Assembly: GCA_033720735.1 (NCBI GenBank)
Contig: JAWWBX010000024.1
Location: 1-25,228, forward strand
Source: B8-G4 sp033720735
Lineage (GTDB): Bacteria; Bacteroidota; Bacteroidia; Chitinophagales; Saprospiraceae
DNA: 25,228 nucleotides
Direction: 5' to 3'
This document shows, one piece after another, positions 6,795-14,312 of the stretch (the first letter of the stretch is position 1; every line of letters starts with the position of its first letter). A program made the position numbers and the translations under genes. Under the pieces are notes generated by a model. It was not told the DNA's origin and made no database searches. It saw only the letters and a list, made by a program, of their open reading frames with translations.

Positions 6795-8189
6795 ATGACG
6801 AACATCAAATTTGGTACCGACGGATGGCGCGCGATCATCGCCGACGACTACACCGTGGACAACGTGAAACGTGTCGCCGAAGCGACGGCGATCTGGATGG
6901 AAGAACGACAGATGACAACAGTGGTGATCGGCTATGATTGCCGTTTCGGTGGGGAAATGTTCGCACACGCCACAGCCCGGGTCTTTGGCGGGCACAACAT
7001 CAAAGTACTGCTCGGTACCAAGTTTGTCTCCACCCCGATGGTTTCTCTTGGTGTTGTCAAACACCAGGCAGACATGGGGGTGGTGATCACGGCGAGCCAT
7101 AACCCGCCTTCGTACAATGGTTACAAGCTCAAGTCGGCGTACGGTGGGCCATCCATTCCCTCGGAAATCGCTGAGGTCGAGGATCTGATCCCGTCCAAGC
7201 CATTGTCGCGCCTCCCGACACTGGATGAAATGCGCGACAACGGTTTGCTGGAGACGACCGATCTGGAGCAAATGTATTACGATCATGTCATGGCCTCCTT
7301 TGACATGGACGCGATCCACAATGCAGGGATCAGGCTGGCCTACGACGCCATGTACGGGGCAGGGCAGGACATCCTCCCGCGGTTGATTCCCGATGCTGTA
7401 CTCCTGCACTGTGATTACAACCCTTCATTCATGGGGCAGGCGCCGGAGCCGATCATGCGCAACCTGCATGCGTTGTCTGCGTTGATCCGCGATGACGACA
7501 GCATCCATCTGGGTCTCGCCAACGATGGTGACGCCGATCGCATCGGGCTTTTCGACGATGAAGGTAATTTTGTTGATTCTCACCACATCTTGCTGTTGCT
7601 GTTGTACTACATGCACAAGTACAAAGGCATGCAGGGCAAGGTAGTGGTCACCTTTTCAGTGACCAACAAAATGCAGCAGCTCGCCAAGCACTGGGGTCTG
7701 GATTTTGAGGTGACCAGGATCGGGTTCAAGTACATTGCCGAGATCATGACCAACGAGGAGATCCTGGTCGGTGGTGAGGAATCCGGCGGTCTGGCGGTTT
7801 CCGGGCATATTCCGGAGCGCGACGGGATCTGGATTGGCCTGGTGATCATGGAGTTTATGGCCAAAACCGGCAAGTCGCTCAAGGAACTGATCCAGATGGT
7901 GTATGACGAAGTCGGATCCTTTGCCTGCGACCGTGACGACCTCCACATCGACGAGGAAGTGAAGCAACGCGTCATCGCTCAATGCACAGATGGCGCGTTT
8001 ACAGCCTTCGGTGAGTACGAGATTCAACGGACAGAACGTCTCGACGGGTTCAAATTCATCTTACCTGACGAAACCTGGGTGATGATCCGGCCATCCGGCA
8101 CCGAGCCGGTACTGCGGGTATATGCCCAGGGCACGGATCAGGCTGAGGTCAGGCGGATCCTTGATGCCACCAAAGCAACAATCCTGTAA
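6795..8189 (+). CDS. phosphoglucomutase/phosphomannomutase family protein
   Basis: 464 residues, a full-length alpha-D-phosphohexomutase, which moves the phosphate of a hexose phosphate between O1 and O6 through a phosphoserine intermediate. The four landmarks are intact: TASHNPPSYNGYK with active Ser101; the metal loop DGDADR (244-249); the sugar-specificity loop GGEESGG (326-332); and the phosphate-binding loop RPSGTEP (432-438). The N-terminal FGTDGWRAIIADDYT is also standard. Substrate (glucose, mannose or glucosamine phosphate) cannot be fixed from the motifs, so no symbol is given. GGEESGG is more PGM/PMM-like than GlmM-like. AGAGGAA ending 8 nt before the ATG is a plausible ribosome site, and an AT-rich leader with TAATTTTA (6758-6765) is a possible promoter. 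Confidence 0.93.
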   Translation: MTNIKFGTDGWRAIIADDYTVDNVKRVAEATAIWMEERQMTTVVIGYDCRFGGEMFAHATARVFGGHNIKVLLGTKFVSTPMVSLGVVKHQADMGVVITASHNPPSYNGYKLKSAYGGPSIPSEIAEVEDLIPSKPLSRLPTLDEMRDNGLLETTDLEQMYYDHVMASFDMDAIHNAGIRLAYDAMYGAGQDILPRLIPDAVLLHCDYNPSFMGQAPEPIMRNLHALSALIRDDDSIHLGLANDGDADRIGLFDDEGNFVDSHHILLLLLYYMHKYKGMQGKVVVTFSVTNKMQQLAKHWGLDFEVTRIGFKYIAEIMTNEEILVGGEESGGLAVSGHIPERDGIWIGLVIMEFMAKTGKSLKELIQMVYDEVGSFACDRDDLHIDEEVKQRVIAQCTDGAFTAFGEYEIQRTERLDGFKFILPDETWVMIRPSGTEPVLRVYAQGTDQAEVRRILDATKATIL

Positions 8190-8226
8190 GGCTGCGAGCC
8201 AGCTGTTACTCCAGCGCAGCCAGCTG
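8190..8226. repeat. inverted and direct repeats between convergent genes
   Basis: GGCTGCG (8190-8196) and CGCAGCC (8215-8221) can pair as a 7-bp stem. AGCCAGCTG also occurs twice as a direct repeat (8197-8205 and 8218-8226). The structure fills the 16-bp gap and covers the stop codon of the minus-strand gene, starting one base after the stop of the phosphohexomutase. It may act as a bidirectional transcription stop or mRNA 3' end structure, but no T run is present. Confidence 0.4.
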
Positions 8227-9162
8227 TTTCATCTGGTACTTGCCAAAGATGCCGAGATGGGAAGCGTCCTGGCTCGCCAATACGCGGAAGGCCGTGCATT
8301 CAATCTCATCGCTGTATAGAATGTGATCGATCGGGATCTTCAGGAGCGAAATGGTCCCCTGCAAGGAAGCAGGCACAATGTCGCGACGGCTGTCGTTGAG
8401 ACCGGCATAGCTCTTGAATTCCTTGATTTCCGACGACCAGGACGGCAGGTTAAAATCGCCCAGGGTGATCACCGGGCCTTCCAGTTGCCGCAGATAGTTA
8501 CTGATCTCACGGAAATGCGCCCGGATGGTAGCGTACGCTTCCGAGTTGACGGGTGCGGCGGTATGCGCACTGATCAGGTGGATGCCGGTCGACTCGTCAA
8601 CACTCACCTGGGCGTGCAGATTAGGTACGTCACCGAAGTGGAACGTATCGACATGGTCGATCGGGTATTTCGAAAACATGGCCATGCCGTACGGATCGAT
8701 GCGTGTGTGACAGCTTTTGAACGGATAGCGGTCGGACAATTCGTTCAACAGGTAATCATGCCAGTCCGGCGTATACTCCTGAAAGCTGATCACATCGACA
8801 TCAGCACTCCAGATGGTCCGCATCGTCTCGGCATAATCTTCCGACAGGGACAGATTGATATGAGCGACCGAGATCTGCGGATTGGCATTCTCACTGGGAA
8901 ACTTGATGCGCTGGTCCGATACGCCTTTCAGATACAGGCACAAACAGCCGCAGGCACCGAGGGCGATAAACATGAGCCGGCTGCGGTTGACCACAAGAAA
9001 GAGCATGCCAAGGACCATGTACATCAGCATGATCTGCACCGTGAAATTGGCACCGCGCTTGAGAATGAACAAATCAGGTGTGAACATACACAGCAACGCC
9101 ACCGCGATCATGGCAGCGGCCAGGGCATATTGCACAAACTTATTATCCAAAAGGCGAATCAC
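8206..9162 (-). CDS. membrane-anchored endonuclease/exonuclease/phosphatase-family protein
   Basis: 318 residues with three N-terminal membrane segments (about 11-28, 42-58 and 63-79) and a C-terminal EEP (DNase I-like) domain from about residue 95. Metal/phosphate residues of the fold are present: Asn103 (HINLS), Glu129 (FQEY), His200 (SAHT), Asp236/Asn238 (LGDFNLPSW), Asp279-His280 (PIDHIL) and Asp299/His302 (DASHLG). The arrangement resembles VanJ-like and other bacterial membrane EEP proteins that hydrolyse phosphodiesters or lipid pyrophosphates at the membrane; the substrate here is unknown. The start is GTG at 9162: a TAG lies in frame five codons upstream, AAAGGA lies just before it, and the next Met is inside the first membrane helix. 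It has its own consensus promoter (9191-9221) at the end of the preceding gene. Confidence 0.88.
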   Translation of the reverse strand: MIRLLDNKFVQYALAAAMIAVALLCMFTPDLFILKRGANFTVQIMLMYMVLGMLFLVVNRSRLMFIALGACGCLCLYLKGVSDQRIKFPSENANPQISVAHINLSLSEDYAETMRTIWSADVDVISFQEYTPDWHDYLLNELSDRYPFKSCHTRIDPYGMAMFSKYPIDHVDTFHFGDVPNLHAQVSVDESTGIHLISAHTAAPVNSEAYATIRAHFREISNYLRQLEGPVITLGDFNLPSWSSEIKEFKSYAGLNDSRRDIVPASLQGTISLLKIPIDHILYSDEIECTAFRVLASQDASHLGIFGKYQMKQLAALE

Positions 9163-9190
9163 AGGTCCTTTGGTCTAATCTGCATCTGTC

Positions 9191-9221
9191 CAAATGTACG
9201 GGTTCTACAGCCGTGTAGCAA
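9191..9221 (-). promoter_or_regulatory. Bacteroidota-type promoter of the EEP gene
   Basis: On the minus strand TTG (9221-9219), exactly 20 bp, then TACATTTG (9198-9191) fit the TTG / TAnnTTTG promoter fully. The predicted start at about 9187 gives a leader of about 25 nt before the GTG at 9162. The -33 box lies inside the last codons of the upstream lamin-tail gene. Confidence 0.65.
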
Positions 9222-11760
9222 GCACAACAACCTCTTTGAATACCTGCCGCGCGCCATCCGGATTCAAGATCTCTATCCTCAAAATGTAGATCCCGGTCGA
9301 CGCCTGTAATGTCTCAAATGTCGTGCCATCCCATTGTCCCAACGAACCGGCTCCGATCAGCTCGCTGCGCATGATCCGGTTGATCTCCCGGCCGCCAGCA
9401 TCGTAAACGGTGATCGTGGCCAGGCTGCCAGGCGGCGGTGCTGCAAACTCCACCAGCAACAGGTCCGCAAAACCGTCACCGTCCGGAGAGAAGGTGCGGT
9501 TGATGATCTGGTAGGTCTGATCCAGATTACCAGGGTCGATCGCCTGGGAGTTGGGACGTCCGGGCGTGGCAAAACCGGCGCCCAGGGCGGCCGAATGCCA
9601 GTTTGCGTCGTCACTGGCGGGGGCCGTAAGACTCAGGCGTTCGAGTGAAACACCTTTGCGATCATCGAGCAATGCGTTGTGCAGATCTTCAGAATAGGCA
9701 AATTGATCGAGGGGCACGCCCTGTCTGTCGCTGATGATCACCGTCGCTTCCTGGCGGTCGAACGAGGGTAGCGGATTCGCCACCAGGACGTCGGGATCGT
9801 GCGTGGGATAGCGGCTGATCACATCACCAGGATCTGGTGTAATGACTACCAGTGCTCCGGGGGGTATGAGAAATTGGGCGGTCACGGGCGCCAGGTCTGT
9901 CGATGTACCCTGCATCTCCACAACATGCAGATCATCCGTGCTCAGGAATTTTGACGAGGCATTGTATAGTTCAACAAATGCCACCCCGCCGGTTTGTGGA
10001 TTGAACAACAGCTCGTTGACCAGGAGGTCGCCTGGGGTGGGGGGTTCCGCCAAACCGAAATCACGCTCAATGACTTGAGTGGTGTTGCCCAGGCAATCCC
10101 GGACCTGCGAGAGGCGCAGCCGGTATGCGGTGGCAGGTGATAGCGGTGTGCTCAGAGTGATCACCCATTGTCGCCCGCTGATCACCGAAGTGTCGATCTC
10201 CACCGGCGGTGCCAACACCGCTTCGGGGACCTCATCCGCCAGCCGTTCATTGAACGTGAGGGTCAATTCAGCACCGGAGGGGCCAGCAAACAGATTCACC
10301 AGTACCGGACCGGTGGAATCGACAAATGAGGTGTCCAGCACCGAGTTGATCTGTCCGGGTGTACCTCCCACGAGATTGCTGGCTGCGCGCCAGTTTTCAC
10401 TCTCCAGGCACGGTGTCATGGGATTGATGAGTTCCAGTGACCATCCGCCGTCGTCCCTGGCAGGATCGCGATACCAGGTGTTCGAGTAAGAGACCTGGTC
10501 TACCAGCCGGCCGCTCGCGCAACGCAGGCTCACCGACGCACCGGTGTTGGTGAGGGCAGGCAGGTCGATCCCGAGTGTCTGGCCAAACGCAGCAAATGCA
10601 TCGACATGCTCATTGTCGGTCAAAATGACCAGTTGTCCTGGCTCCAGCAGAAAGGCAGGAAGGATCGCCTGACCACTGCCGACCTGCAACACACAGCCTG
10701 CGAGATCGAAGGTGCGACGGGTTACGTTCCAGAGCTCGACATATTCGTATTCCGGAAGCCCAACTGGCGGAACAGGGTCCGGCATCAGTTCATTGATCCG
10801 GATATCCAGGGCCTGGGGATCGGCGATCTCGCGATAGGTGAAGACGGCCGTTTGCAGAGCAGCCGTATTTCCGTGGAGGTCGCTGATCATTGCGACTTGC
10901 ACTTCGTAAGTGGCGCCGTCCGCAAAGGGCGATGTAAAGGCTGCCGCAAGCTCTGTCGCGGTCACCAGTTCTGTTGATGCGGCTGGTCCAATGCCGCCCG
11001 AGACGGTCACGTTAGATGACATCACAGACATGGCCAGGAGAGGTTCGTCGAAGGCAAGGCGCAATGCCTGCGGGCCACTGGTGCTGGCATCGATCAGAAC
11101 CGGTGGTGTGGTGTCAGGGGTGAAGCGGTCAATGACGAAGTTGTCAAAGAAAAATTTGTCCTTCCGGGTATCTGAATAGGTACAGGCAAGGCCGAAATGC
11201 CGTGCTTGTGCCGGGAGAAAGGTTTCATCGGTCAGCGAAAGGGCAGTCGAGCCACTCCCGGCAACCATGCCGGTTACTTCCCAGTTACCACCAAGGCGCC
11301 TGGTCACCGCGATCTGTGCCGCCGACGGATCACTGCCAAAAATCCCTTCGGTCGATCCGAGCAGCGTGGCTGATCCCTCGTCGAGCACGTAGAAATGCAG
11401 GTTGTCGTCTGCCCCATTCTGTCCGATTTCGACATAATATCCAGAAGCCTTGGCGAGGTCGATCGTGTCGATCATCAGGTAACAGCGCAGCATGTTGGAA
11501 GCGGAGGGAGCAAAGTCCATCCGATAGTCGAATGCCCATTGCACGCTGTCGGGAAACGCCACCACGGTCCAGAGTCGTGAGGTGCCGGCCATCGGCGCGT
11601 TGAGCTGGAGCTCCTGCTGTGCATTCACGGTAAAATGTTGCGTATCACCGGTCCAGACAGGATCCGACGTCAGATTCCCATCCGAGAAATCGTCCTGAAA
11701 TTGAGCGCGAGCGGGCCACTGCGCCAGGGTTATGAGGGCTACTGCAATCCACCATTGCAT
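9205..11760 (-). CDS. exported protein with two Ig-like/lamin-tail domain pairs
   Basis: 851 residues from the ATG at 11760, which begins the signal peptide MQWWIAVALITLAQWPARAQ; a longer in-frame extension upstream is proline-rich, non-signal-like and overlaps the asd promoter. In order: a jelly-roll-like N-terminal domain (about 21-212, FQDDFSDGNL...FFFDNFVIDRF); a first SbsA-like Ig domain (216-310, DTTPPVLIDAS...LRLAFDEPL); a first lamin-tail domain (318-470, IRINELMPDP...YEYVELWN); a second Ig-like domain (482-570); a second lamin-tail domain (576-740, LLVNELLFNP...VAFVELYN); and a C-terminal FlgD/CHU_C-like domain (750-851, FSPDGDGFADLLLVEF...STGIYILRIEI). The lamin-tail/Ig pair is duplicated. 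Surface display or secretion, possibly by T9SS, is inferred; a canonical type A sorting tail is not obvious. Lamin-tail proteins often accompany secreted nucleases, and an EEP-fold gene follows 42 bp downstream, but a functional link is speculative. Confidence 0.87.
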   Translation of the reverse strand: MQWWIAVALITLAQWPARAQFQDDFSDGNLTSDPVWTGDTQHFTVNAQQELQLNAPMAGTSRLWTVVAFPDSVQWAFDYRMDFAPSASNMLRCYLMIDTIDLAKASGYYVEIGQNGADDNLHFYVLDEGSATLLGSTEGIFGSDPSAAQIAVTRRLGGNWEVTGMVAGSGSTALSLTDETFLPAQARHFGLACTYSDTRKDKFFFDNFVIDRFTPDTTPPVLIDASTSGPQALRLAFDEPLLAMSVMSSNVTVSGGIGPAASTELVTATELAAAFTSPFADGATYEVQVAMISDLHGNTAALQTAVFTYREIADPQALDIRINELMPDPVPPVGLPEYEYVELWNVTRRTFDLAGCVLQVGSGQAILPAFLLEPGQLVILTDNEHVDAFAAFGQTLGIDLPALTNTGASVSLRCASGRLVDQVSYSNTWYRDPARDDGGWSLELINPMTPCLESENWRAASNLVGGTPGQINSVLDTSFVDSTGPVLVNLFAGPSGAELTLTFNERLADEVPEAVLAPPVEIDTSVISGRQWVITLSTPLSPATAYRLRLSQVRDCLGNTTQVIERDFGLAEPPTPGDLLVNELLFNPQTGGVAFVELYNASSKFLSTDDLHVVEMQGTSTDLAPVTAQFLIPPGALVVITPDPGDVISRYPTHDPDVLVANPLPSFDRQEATVIISDRQGVPLDQFAYSEDLHNALLDDRKGVSLERLSLTAPASDDANWHSAALGAGFATPGRPNSQAIDPGNLDQTYQIINRTFSPDGDGFADLLLVEFAAPPPGSLATITVYDAGGREINRIMRSELIGAGSLGQWDGTTFETLQASTGIYILRIEILNPDGARQVFKEVVVLATRL

Positions 11761-11793
11761 GATGTTGAAAATAGGAAAGAATTGACGGATCGC

Positions 11794-11801
11794 TACCTTT
11801 G
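11794..11801 (+). promoter_or_regulatory. asd -7 promoter box (TAnnTTTG)
   Basis: TACCTTTG is a perfect match to the Bacteroidota -7 element, 24 nt upstream of the asd ATG, with a predicted leader of about 20 nt. The nearest upstream TTG (11765-11767) is 26 bp away, longer than the usual spacing, so only the -7 element is well supported. Confidence 0.5.
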
Positions 11802-11825
11802 AACTCTGGTCGAAATGACTCTGAC

Positions 11826-12851
11826 ATGAAAGTAGCAGTGGTAGGCGCAACGGGCCTGGTGGGTCGAAAGATGTTGCAGGTATTGGCCGAACGGCAATTT
11901 CCGGTGGATGAGCTGATCCCGGTGGCCTCGGCGGCATCGCGGGGACGCGAAGTCAGCTTTGGTGGACAAAGCTGGAAGGTTCGCACCGTCGACGAAGCGG
12001 TTGCAGCAGCTCCGGACGTAGCCCTGTTTTCCGCAGGCGGTTCAGTGTCGCGTGAATGGGCACCGCAGTTTACGGATCGCGGGTCCTATGTGATCGACAA
12101 TTCCTCCGCGTGGCGTATGGAGCCGGGCATCCCGCTGGTCGTCCCGGAAGTCAATATGGACGTGGTCACGCCCGGCGACAAACTGATTGCCAATCCCAAC
12201 TGCTCCACCATCCAGATGGTGGTGGCGCTGGCTCCGTTGCATGCGCGGTGGGGACTCAGGCGCATCGTGGTATCGACCTATCAGTCGATCACCGGTACGG
12301 GCAAGCACGCCGTTGCACAGTATGAGGCTGAGCTCACAGGTGGCCCTGTCGAACGGGTCTACCCGCACGCCATCTTCCAGAATTGTCTGCCGCATTGTGA
12401 CGTCTTTCTCGACAATGGCTACACCCGCGAGGAAATGAAACTGGTACACGAAACCCGCAAGATCCTCGCCGCACCTGATCTCGGCATCACGGCCACCGCC
12501 GTGAGGGTACCCGTACTCGGTGGACATAGCGAGGCCGTGAATGCGCAGTTTGCACACGCTTTCACCCTTGATGAAGTGGCTCAGGTGCTGCGGTCGGCCC
12601 CGGGTGTCACTCTCGATGACGATCCGCAGCACCACCGCTATCCAATGCCACTGGACGCGCACGATCGCGACGAAGTCTTTGTCGGAAGGTTGCGAGTGGA
12701 CCCTTCCGCCGAGCATACCCTCAACTTATGGATTGTGGCCGACAACCTGCGTAAAGGAGCCGCCACCAATGCTGTTCAGATCGCCGAAAGCCTGCTCGCA
12801 CGAGGCTATCTGCAGGCAGGAAAAGGTGGCCTCAGGCCAGCATCTGCCTGA
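11826..12851 (+). CDS. asd: aspartate-semialdehyde dehydrogenase
   Basis: 341 residues, normal for bacterial ASADH. It reduces aspartyl phosphate to aspartate semialdehyde with NADPH, the branch point to lysine/diaminopimelate, threonine and methionine. The N-terminal nucleotide loop is VAVVGATGLVGRKML; the catalytic Cys126 lies in NPNCSTIQM; STYQSITGTGK and the substrate/acid-base block VPVLGGHSEAVNAQF (His234) are intact. The ATG at 11826 directly precedes the Rossmann strand; an upstream in-frame TTG (11799) overlaps the promoter box and is rejected. It is divergent from the lamin-tail gene (65-bp gap), followed by the coiled-coil protein gene 94 bp downstream with its own promoter. Confidence 0.96.
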   Translation: MKVAVVGATGLVGRKMLQVLAERQFPVDELIPVASAASRGREVSFGGQSWKVRTVDEAVAAAPDVALFSAGGSVSREWAPQFTDRGSYVIDNSSAWRMEPGIPLVVPEVNMDVVTPGDKLIANPNCSTIQMVVALAPLHARWGLRRIVVSTYQSITGTGKHAVAQYEAELTGGPVERVYPHAIFQNCLPHCDVFLDNGYTREEMKLVHETRKILAAPDLGITATAVRVPVLGGHSEAVNAQFAHAFTLDEVAQVLRSAPGVTLDDDPQHHRYPMPLDAHDRDEVFVGRLRVDPSAEHTLNLWIVADNLRKGAATNAVQIAESLLARGYLQAGKGGLRPASA

Positions 12852-12868
12852 GCCGGGGCGTTGTCCGG

Positions 12869-12899
12869 TTGAATAATATGTCAAATAGACGTAAATTTT
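12869..12899 (+). promoter_or_regulatory. promoter of the coiled-coil protein gene
   Basis: TTG (12869-12871), a 20-bp spacer and TAAATTTT (12892-12899, one mismatch to TAnnTTTG) fit the Bacteroidota promoter. The predicted transcription start near 12903 leaves a leader of about 43 nt. It lies in an AT-rich patch between asd and the next gene. Confidence 0.55.
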
Positions 12900-12945
12900 A
12901 AAGCAACAGGACTGCTAGTGGACCGATTCATAAAGTACCGTAATC

Positions 12946-14262
12946 ATGAAAACGAGGTTAGTGCTCTGGGGCACGGAGGCCGACGAACGCGTATTGGTAG
13001 CCATCGCACTCAATGCGAGGGAGAACAAGGTGGACATCTGGACATTTCCTGAGGAAGTTGCGACAGAAACACTGTACAATCGACTGTTGAATGAATGGCG
13101 ACTGGGACGAGACATCCCCTTTCCCAACGTTTTCGTTCAGATCGAACGACCGCTCACGCTCTCTGAACCGATCCTCCCCGAGTCCATCAAGGTAGAACGC
13201 GGTGACCTGATACAAAGGGCTCAAACCGAATGGCATTTTGTGGTGCTTTCGGCCAAATTGTTCGATTCCTATCAGGAAGAACTGGCGTTTCTCCGTGAGA
13301 AAATTGACAATCTCGGCGAATACGACCGGGTCGTCTGGGAAGAATTGAAGGGCTTTTGGGAGAAAGTCCAATCACAGATCCACGACAAGAATCTGTTTCG
13401 CGACCACGCCCGCAAGCTCAAGGACATGACCAATGAGCTGTTTAGCAAGCTCAAAACCCTGCGCCGTTCCTATGAGGACGAGTTTCGCAACACCTCGCGC
13501 GAGCGTGCCAAGGCATTCTTCGACCAGCTCGAGCAGATCGAAGAGCGCATCGAACAGGATCTGGGCTTGCAACCACTTTTCGAGGAACTGAAAAAGCTCC
13601 AGAAGAAGTTCAAGGATACCCGGCTGACCCGCGATGACCGGTCCAAAGTGTGGAACCGCCTGGATAAAGCATTCAAGCAGGTGAAGGAAAAGCGCTATGG
13701 TCCCGGGTATAAGAAGGAGTACAGCCCGGTCGACCGTTTGCAGCGCCGATACGACGGACTCATTGCCGCCATTGGTAAGATGGAAAAGTCGATCGGCCGG
13801 GACAAGCGTGAAATAGAATTCCAGGACAAGCGGATCGAAGAGAGTGAGGGGCAGCTTGAGGCACAGATCCGCCAGGCAAAACTGAAAATGATCGACGAGC
13901 GCATCCGGTCCAAGGAGGCCAAGCTGGCCGAGATGATGAAAACGAAAGAGGAGCTGGAGGCACGTATGCAAGCCGAGAAACAAAAAGCGCAGGAAGCGCA
14001 GGCGAGTCAGGAAAAGGCCACTGCCGAGAGCGGCTCCGGAGAAAAGCCATCAGGTGATACCTCCGACGATCAAAAGCAAACAAAAAGTGAGGACACCGGC
14101 GGGGCGACCTCATCGCCTGAAGATGCGAGGGAGGAATCACTGGCCGGTGCCATTGCCGCCACAGTTGGCGAATCACTCGGTGATGTCGCAGACACCGTGC
14201 GCGCTGTCGCCGAGGTGGTCAGTGACAAGATTGCCGAAGCCTTCAAGGATGAGGAGGAATAA
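12946..14262 (+). CDS. uncharacterised coiled-coil protein with DUF349-like helices
   Basis: 438 residues, no signal peptide, probably cytosolic. Residues 1-110 form a compact mixed domain (MKTRLVLWGTEADERVLVAIAL, DIWTFPEEVATETLYNRLLNEW, TEWHFVVLSAKLFDSYQ). Residues 110-350 are almost entirely charged helix, with DUF349-like repeats (FEELKKLQKKFKDTRLTRDDRSKVWNRLDKAFKQVKEKR, roughly 212-250) and a long coiled coil (265-350). A low-complexity Ser/Glu/Asp/Lys linker (350-397) leads to a short amphipathic C-terminal helix (398-434, LAGAIAATVGESLGDVADTVRAVAE) and an acidic end. I recognise no enzyme motif. DUF349 proteins are poorly understood, and some relate to nucleic-acid-associated factors. 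It looks intact and is preceded by a good promoter. Confidence 0.8.
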   Translation: MKTRLVLWGTEADERVLVAIALNARENKVDIWTFPEEVATETLYNRLLNEWRLGRDIPFPNVFVQIERPLTLSEPILPESIKVERGDLIQRAQTEWHFVVLSAKLFDSYQEELAFLREKIDNLGEYDRVVWEELKGFWEKVQSQIHDKNLFRDHARKLKDMTNELFSKLKTLRRSYEDEFRNTSRERAKAFFDQLEQIEERIEQDLGLQPLFEELKKLQKKFKDTRLTRDDRSKVWNRLDKAFKQVKEKRYGPGYKKEYSPVDRLQRRYDGLIAAIGKMEKSIGRDKREIEFQDKRIEESEGQLEAQIRQAKLKMIDERIRSKEAKLAEMMKTKEELEARMQAEKQKAQEAQASQEKATAESGSGEKPSGDTSDDQKQTKSEDTGGATSSPEDAREESLAGAIAATVGESLGDVADTVRAVAEVVSDKIAEAFKDEEE

Positions 14263-14272
14263 ACCGCTCCCC

Positions 14273-14312
14273 TCACATCCTCGAATCCTTGAATCCTCGA
14301 ATCCTCGAATCC
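14273..14312. repeat. octamer tandem repeat (TCGAATCC) between convergent genes
   Basis: Units TCGAATCC (14281-14288), TTGAATCC (14289-14296), TCGAATCC (14297-14304) and TCGAATCC (14305-14312) are contiguous, preceded by a decayed unit TCACATCC (14273-14280). The array fills nearly the whole gap between the coiled-coil gene stop and the protease stop codon, which overlaps the last base of the array. It is a microsatellite-like element that could vary in copy number or act in transcription termination. Confidence 0.85.

Noticed and set aside
8323..9309. A 328-codon plus-strand open frame opposite the EEP gene
   Set aside because: It is antisense to a gene with intact catalytic motifs, and its residue pattern is the His/Arg/Val-rich type produced by reading GC-rich codons backwards.
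11761..11937. A 59-residue N-terminal extension of the lamin-tail protein
   Set aside because: The extension is proline-rich without signal character, overlaps the asd start and promoter, and the ATG at 11760 begins a proper signal peptide.
12042..12716. A 224-codon minus-strand open frame opposite asd
   Set aside because: asd is complete with catalytic Cys and His; the antisense frame is a codon-usage artefact.
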